A stretch of DNA of 64,000 bases from DATHTK01 sp035463295 (GTDB lineage: Bacteria; Actinomycetota; Rubrobacteria; Rubrobacterales; Rubrobacteraceae): assembly GCA_035463295.1 (NCBI GenBank), contig DATHTK010000099.1, positions 22,678 to 86,677 of the forward strand, written 5' to 3'. Both the position numbers and the translations under genes were made by a program. Below, one piece after another: positions 60,864-64,000 of the stretch. The notes under the pieces are model-generated. The model had not been told where the DNA came from. It searched no databases and saw nothing but the letters and a program-made list of their open reading frames with translations. The number at the start of each line of letters is the position of its first letter. Position 1 is the first letter of the stretch.

Positions 60864-61043
60864 TTACGGGGCGGCCTCGCGCTCGATGCGCTCTACCTCC
60901 TCGCGAGGGATGTGGACCGCGCCGGCGAACTTGTCGGCCTTGAGCACCCCGCGTTCGACCATATCCTGGACCTGACCAGGAGTGAGGCCGAGATACTCGG
61001 CCGCCTCCGCCAAGGTGAGTTGCTTACGCTTTTTGTCTTCCAT
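60864..61043 (-). CDS. Small helix-turn-helix (excisionase/MerR-like) protein
   Basis: The 59-residue protein is a complete helix-turn-helix of the HTH_17 type: LTLAEAAEYLGLTPGQVQDM, VERGVLKADKFAG, HIPREEVERIE. ATG 61043 has AAGGAGGTTAGTTGG upstream on the minus strand, an ideal ribosome site. Such proteins are found as excisionases and small regulators. No integrase is adjacent. Confidence 0.8.
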   Translation of the reverse strand: MEDKKRKQLTLAEAAEYLGLTPGQVQDMVERGVLKADKFAGAVHIPREEVERIEREAAP

Positions 61044-61116
61044 CCAACTAACCTCCTTGCCCTCTAGAGACGGGGCCGGGACACTCCATAAGGATAGCCT
61101 GACACTTTCTCTTGCC

Positions 61117-61160
61117 CTTGTTCACCGAAGTGCCGGTAAGGAGTGTTCTTCGAAGTTCGC
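61117..61160 (+). repeat. Dispersed repeat copy 6
   Basis: CTTGTTCACCGAAGTGCC and GTGTTCTTCGAAGTTCGCC. Confidence 0.6.
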
Positions 61161-61171
61161 CAGGGGTGGTT

Positions 61172-61606
61172 CTACTCCTGCACTATCGATTCGGCTGGCT
61201 GCTCCGTGGTTATGGGGTCTGCGTGCCGATGCACTACCTTCCAGGTGCCGTCTTCGGGTCGAAAGATCATCGTTACTCGCAGAGCAGTTTGGGCGATATC
61301 CTCCCTTCCGCCAACCCTGGCCTTTACCCGCTCTAGCCACACCGTGTAGGCAAGCTCAGCAGTCACATACTTCGCTATGGTCTCGCAGCGCAACTCCTCG
61401 CCATCTCGGATACTTGAGGCGGCACGCTCTATAGTCGCAGCAACCTGCTCCCATCCACGCGCTGGAGGGCCAAGGGGGTTAGCAAGGGTTACGTCGTCTC
61501 GATGGGACCACAGCCCCTTCACAGGCTCGGGGTTCCCTTTCACGAACTCGCCGAGTGCTAGTTGATACTGCTCGACTAGTTGATCGACATCATCTACGGC
61601 AGCCAT
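61172..61606 (-). CDS. NTF2-like/SnoaL-like protein
   Basis: The 144-residue protein has the SnoaL/DUF4440 pattern: VDQLVEQYQLALGEFVKGN, WSHRDDVTLANPLGP, RGWEQVAATIERAA and the C-terminal strand FRPEDGTWKVVHRHADP. The fold is a cone-shaped pocket used by enzymes or for ligand binding. ATG 61606 is preceded by GGAGGTGATCTCTAGAAC on the minus strand. Confidence 0.8.
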   Translation of the reverse strand: MAAVDDVDQLVEQYQLALGEFVKGNPEPVKGLWSHRDDVTLANPLGPPARGWEQVAATIERAASSIRDGEELRCETIAKYVTAELAYTVWLERVKARVGGREDIAQTALRVTMIFRPEDGTWKVVHRHADPITTEQPAESIVQE

Positions 61607-61671
61607 GTTCTAGAGATCACCTCCATGGGTGGCACCTACTCTTTTCCCTCAACACCCTGCGACCATCCTAC

Positions 61672-61714
61672 GCTATTCACCGACCTCCTAGAGGGTAGGC
61701 GTTCTCGGAAACAC
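61672..61714 (+). repeat. Dispersed repeat copy 7 (diverged)
   Basis: CTATTCACCGACCTCCTAG and GGCGTTCTCGGAAAC. Confidence 0.4.
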
Positions 61715-61726
61715 AGAGGAAATTGG

Positions 61727-62263
61727 TCACGCGATCGGCAAGGGCGGTCCGGCAAGCTCCATTCCGTGCGAACTGAACGCCCTCCGGAGTACCTCGCGCT
61801 CCGGACTGGGGCCCAACGTGGCGAGTTCATCGAAGAACGCCTCTATCTCGCCCGCGGGCTGCAAGGCAGCGATCAGCCTTCCGGTCCCCTCCCCGACATG
61901 GGCCCACACGTGCGCTACCTTTCGTGGCGCGAAGACCGAATCACCGGGCCCCAACCCCTCGTAGCGCTCCTCGCCGACCTCGATCATGTATTCGCCCTCG
62001 ACGACGTAGAACCACTCGTCCTGCTCGTGGTGCAAGTGCCGCGGCGGCCCGCCCTTGTGAGAATAGGTTATCTCGACAACGGAGAGGCCGCCGAGCGTGT
62101 CGAGGGTCGAAACCTTGAAGTCGGTCACCGATCTTGTGAACCCGATCTCGCGCTGTCTCCGAAAGCGATCTCCCCCAGCCGGTACGTAAACCGTAGATAC
62201 CTTCGCGCCTTCCCCTGACACGAGCGCTCCTTTCCGACCCGCGCTCGCAAGCGGGTCAATCAC
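61727..62263 (-). CDS. Cupin-domain protein
   Basis: The 178-residue protein has a cupin core: HLHHEQDEWFYVVEGEYMIEVG (motif 1, His and Glu residues) and VFAPRKVAHVWAHV (motif 2). The histidines are arranged for metal binding. The start is GTG 62263; a later GTG is possible. Function unknown. Confidence 0.8.
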   Translation of the reverse strand: MIDPLASAGRKGALVSGEGAKVSTVYVPAGGDRFRRQREIGFTRSVTDFKVSTLDTLGGLSVVEITYSHKGGPPRHLHHEQDEWFYVVEGEYMIEVGEERYEGLGPGDSVFAPRKVAHVWAHVGEGTGRLIAALQPAGEIEAFFDELATLGPSPEREVLRRAFSSHGMELAGPPLPIA

Positions 62264-62335
62264 TACTGCGATTAGAACCCACGCGTGATTAGGGCGTCAA
62301 GGGTAGCTACGCCGCTTCTAACATGCCCGCTGCTC

Positions 62336-62381
62336 CTTATTCACCCAGCTGCCTGGAAGGCAGGTGTTCCCGGAAGTTCGC
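62336..62381 (+). repeat. Dispersed repeat copy 8 (best hairpin)
   Basis: CTTATTCACCCAG, then CTGCC TGGAA GGCAG hairpin and GTGTTCCCGGAAGTTCGC. Similarity continues to GCATAGCCTCGGTCC. Confidence 0.55.
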
Positions 62382-62402
62382 ATAGCCTCGGTCCTATTAC
62401 CC

Positions 62403-62615
62403 TTGCCCCTGCGAAGCTGGCAGTGGTTTGGCTGGCGAGGAGAGGTCAGGGAAATCATTGCGCAGCTGGAGCAACAACGCTCCCGGCTGGAGAAGCTCAG
62501 AGAGCGTGCCAGGCATCGGGGCGGTCCTGAAGGTGAGCGCCTGGAGGCGCAGGCAACGGCTAGGCTGGAAGAGATCGAGCAGCGGATCGCTGACCTTCGG
62601 GCCTCTCTGGAGTAG
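62403..62615 (+). CDS. Small coiled-coil protein (uncertain start)
   Basis: From TTG 62403 the 70-residue product reads WRGEVREIIAQLEQQRSRLE and EGERLEAQATARLEEIEQRI, a coiled coil rich in Arg and Glu. The start is uncertain; a frame from 62364 runs into the repeat. No family recognised. Confidence 0.4.
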   Translation: MPLRSWQWFGWRGEVREIIAQLEQQRSRLEKLRERARHRGGPEGERLEAQATARLEEIEQRIADLRASLE

Positions 62616-62797
62616 CGGACCTTCCATACCTCTGCGGCGGTCCTGGCCCAGTTGGCCCGAGCACGTTGTGCGCGCTTGGTATCTCAGAGCTGCGTCAGCG
62701 TAGTAGCATACCGCGCACCACTCGCCCGACTAAAAGCGAACTCCCGCTGGTTCGAATAACAGGGTATGCCCGAGACCTCCTCGTCCTCCTCCTCGTG

Positions 62798-63484
62798 TTG
62801 ACTCGCCATCACGCTGGAGTCTGCGCGCGCCTCCTCGCGCCGCCGCTGATGGTGGTTGCCCTGAGCCTCCTCGTGCCGGCCTGTGGTGCTTTGCCCGAAG
62901 GAGGGGGATCCCTCGGCGGCGCCTCTCCCCCGCCGACGGGCTCGCTCTCGGTGAGCTTCATAGACGTGGGGCAGGGCGACGGGGTCCTGGTGCAAGCCGG
63001 GGGGACGAGCCACCTGATCGACGCCGGCAGGCCCGAGGAGGGCGCGAACGTGGTCGATTTCTTGAGGAGCCGTGGCGTAGAAGAACTCGACGGAATCGTG
63101 GTGAGCAACCCCGACGCCGACCACATCGGCGGCTTTCTCGACGTGCTCGACGCTTTCGAGGTCGAGACTGTCTATGTCTCCGGCGACGACAAGGGCACGC
63201 TGACTTACAACTCGTTTGTGCGCGCCGTGGGCGACGAGGGATCGGAGGTGAAGATGGTCCGCACCGGGGTTCGGATGGACTGGGGCGGGGTCCGGACCGA
63301 CGTCATAGGGCCTCCGACCGACGCCGAGGGGGGCCTGTTCCCCGAGACAAACGACAACTCGGTCGCGATCCTTCTCACCTACGGCTCCGCGCGCGTCCTC
63401 CTCGCTGGCGACGCCGAGGCGAAGGAGGAAGAGTACATGGCCGGCGGCCTCTACACTGGACCTCTGACGGTCATCAGGGTTTGA
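62798..63484 (+). pseudogene. ComEC/Rec2-like metallo-beta-lactamase protein, truncated by an IS110 element
   Basis: The product starts with a hydrophobic stretch and possible lipobox (LLVPAC), then SVSFIDVGQGDGVLVQAGG, IVVSNPDADHIGGF and ARVLLAGDAEAKEEEYMAGG, as in ComEC/Rec2-type metal-dependent hydrolases. The frame ends with TVIRV and TGA at 63482-63484, where related proteins continue with an AHHGS motif. The break coincides with the start of IS110 sequence, so the C-terminal part is missing. GTG 62795 or TTG 62798 are possible starts. Confidence 0.75.
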
Positions 63485-63693
63485 AACCACAAAACAGTCT
63501 GAGCATAAATTCCGCGCCCTGCTGACCGGAAGTGCCTCCGAGGTAGAGCTGGCACGGGTCTAGCGGTTAGTGCACTTGCCCTGCTTACGGGATCGCGTGC
63601 AAGATGTGTTCTCCGAAGATGAGATGAGAAGGCCGACCCTCGACGCAGTACCTTATGGTCTGCAAACGCTAGTCACGGGTTCTCGGGCCCACT
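63485..63693 (+). ncRNA. Candidate IS110 bridge-RNA region
   Basis: In the IS110 group the non-coding left end encodes a structured bridge RNA with target- and donor-binding loops. This region lies exactly there, is not coding on the plus strand, and has short inverted stretches. I cannot fold it reliably by eye, so the RNA is inferred from position. Confidence 0.35.
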
Positions 63694-63754
63694 ATGGAAG
63701 GAGGATCGGCCCACCCTGGATGGTAGCAGGGACGACCCACGGCCGACAGCCGGA

Positions 63755-64000
63755 TTGGACATAGGCGACAAATACTCCTATCTGTGCCTCATCGACACAG
63801 ATAGCGGCGAGGTGATCGAGGAGGGTAGGCTGCGTACCAGCCCCGAAGCCTTCAAGCGACGCTTCGCTTCGGAGCGTCCGATGCGCATAGCCATCGAGGC
63901 CGGCACCCATTCGCCGTGGGCGAGCAGGGTGCTCGAGGAGTGCGGCCACGAGGTGCTGGTGGCCAACGCTCGCAAACTGAGACTAATCTACGCCAACAAG
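63755..64000 (+). CDS. IS110-family transposase, N-terminal part
   Basis: The frame reads MDIGDKYSYLCLIDTDSGEV, then MRIAIEAGTHSPWASRVLEECG and VLVANARKLRLIYANK, the N-terminal RuvC-like DEDD domain of IS110 transposases, with the first catalytic Asp in DIGDK and an acidic residue in IEAG. It continues beyond the window. TTG 63755 is a poor start: ATG 63694 (MEGGSAH) would need a frameshift near 63713 to join, so a disrupted start is possible. Confidence 0.75.
   Translation, partial: MDIGDKYSYLCLIDTDSGEVIEEGRLRTSPEAFKRRFASERPMRIAIEAGTHSPWASRVLEECGHEVLVANARKLRLIYANK

Larger units (their letters stand above)
63482..64000 (+). mobile_element. IS110-family insertion sequence, left part
   Basis: The element begins where the ComEC-like reading frame is lost, has about 210-270 bases of non-coding sequence, and then a DEDD transposase frame that runs off the window. 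IS110 elements have no terminal inverted repeats, consistent with none being visible. The right end is outside the window. Confidence 0.7.

Noticed and set aside
60674..60943. Plus-strand protein over the repeats and the small HTH gene
   Set aside because: It runs antisense to the HTH protein, whose start has an ideal ribosome site.
57343..62395. CRISPR array
   Set aside because: The repeats are spaced hundreds of bases apart, diverged, and separated by genes, with no regular spacers and no cas genes.

Overview
The window reads as the origin-proximal part of the chromosome of a high-GC, deep-branching actinobacterium, most probably Rubrobacter or a close relative. The reasons are: the order dnaA-oriC-dnaN-S4-recF-gyrB-gyrA; a mycobacterial-type FHA/PstP/RodA/PbpA/PknB cluster beside a tRNA-Leu; a mycobacterial Sdh1-like succinate dehydrogenase operon; many GTG/TTG starts and several apparently leaderless genes; and a full MutL, which most Actinobacteria lack. 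The genus is an inference from sequence only.

Layout. 0-12 kb: replication start. It holds dnaA, a DnaA-box-rich origin with an AT-rich TTA-repeat unwinding region, dnaN, a small S4 protein, recF, then gyrB-gyrA coupled to a small conserved protein, followed by a NYN/LOTUS RNA-binding protein and a fluoroacetate-dehalogenase-like hydrolase. 12-18 kb: RNase P RNA, a GntR-regulated ABC operon with ATGA-coupled cistrons and a broken fourth cistron, and a rare fusion of a YdjM-type membrane domain with a thermonuclease domain. 18-22 kb: membrane anchor, flavoprotein and iron-sulfur subunits of succinate dehydrogenase, then tRNA-Gly(CCC). 22-30 kb: housekeeping and hypothetical genes, including a coiled-coil/beta-CASP ribonuclease and a P-domain-like secreted protein interrupted by an in-frame TAG. 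30-39 kb: minus-strand growth and division signalling operon (a multi-membrane kinase, FhaA, FhaB, PstP phosphatase, RodA/FtsW, PbpA, PknB with four PASTA repeats), with tRNA-Leu(CAG) upstream. 39-54 kb: glutamate-cysteine-ligase-like enzyme, drug/metabolite exporter, MutL, acetyl-CoA carboxylase BCCP and biotin carboxylase, AI-2E transporter, DUF1385 protein, a TetR/acyl-CoA ligase divergent pair with a clear operator, an SDR, and a translationally coupled ATP-grasp/membrane protein pair.

54.7-57 kb is a compact cassette of a DnaD-domain protein, a DnaC/DnaI-type helicase loader and a protein resembling Rad52-fold annealing proteins. It looks like a primosome/recombination module of phage or ancestral origin and is one of the two most interesting regions. 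57-64 kb is accessory: tandem membrane paralogues, a DUF4118-GGDEF cyclase, cspA with strong hairpins upstream, a tiny HTH protein, NTF2-like and cupin proteins. Two families of dispersed same-orientation repeats occupy nearly every intergenic gap there. The window ends with a ComEC-like metallo-beta-lactamase gene cut short by an IS110-family element, whose non-coding left end would be the place of a bridge RNA.

All family calls come from reading the translated sequence; no database search was possible.
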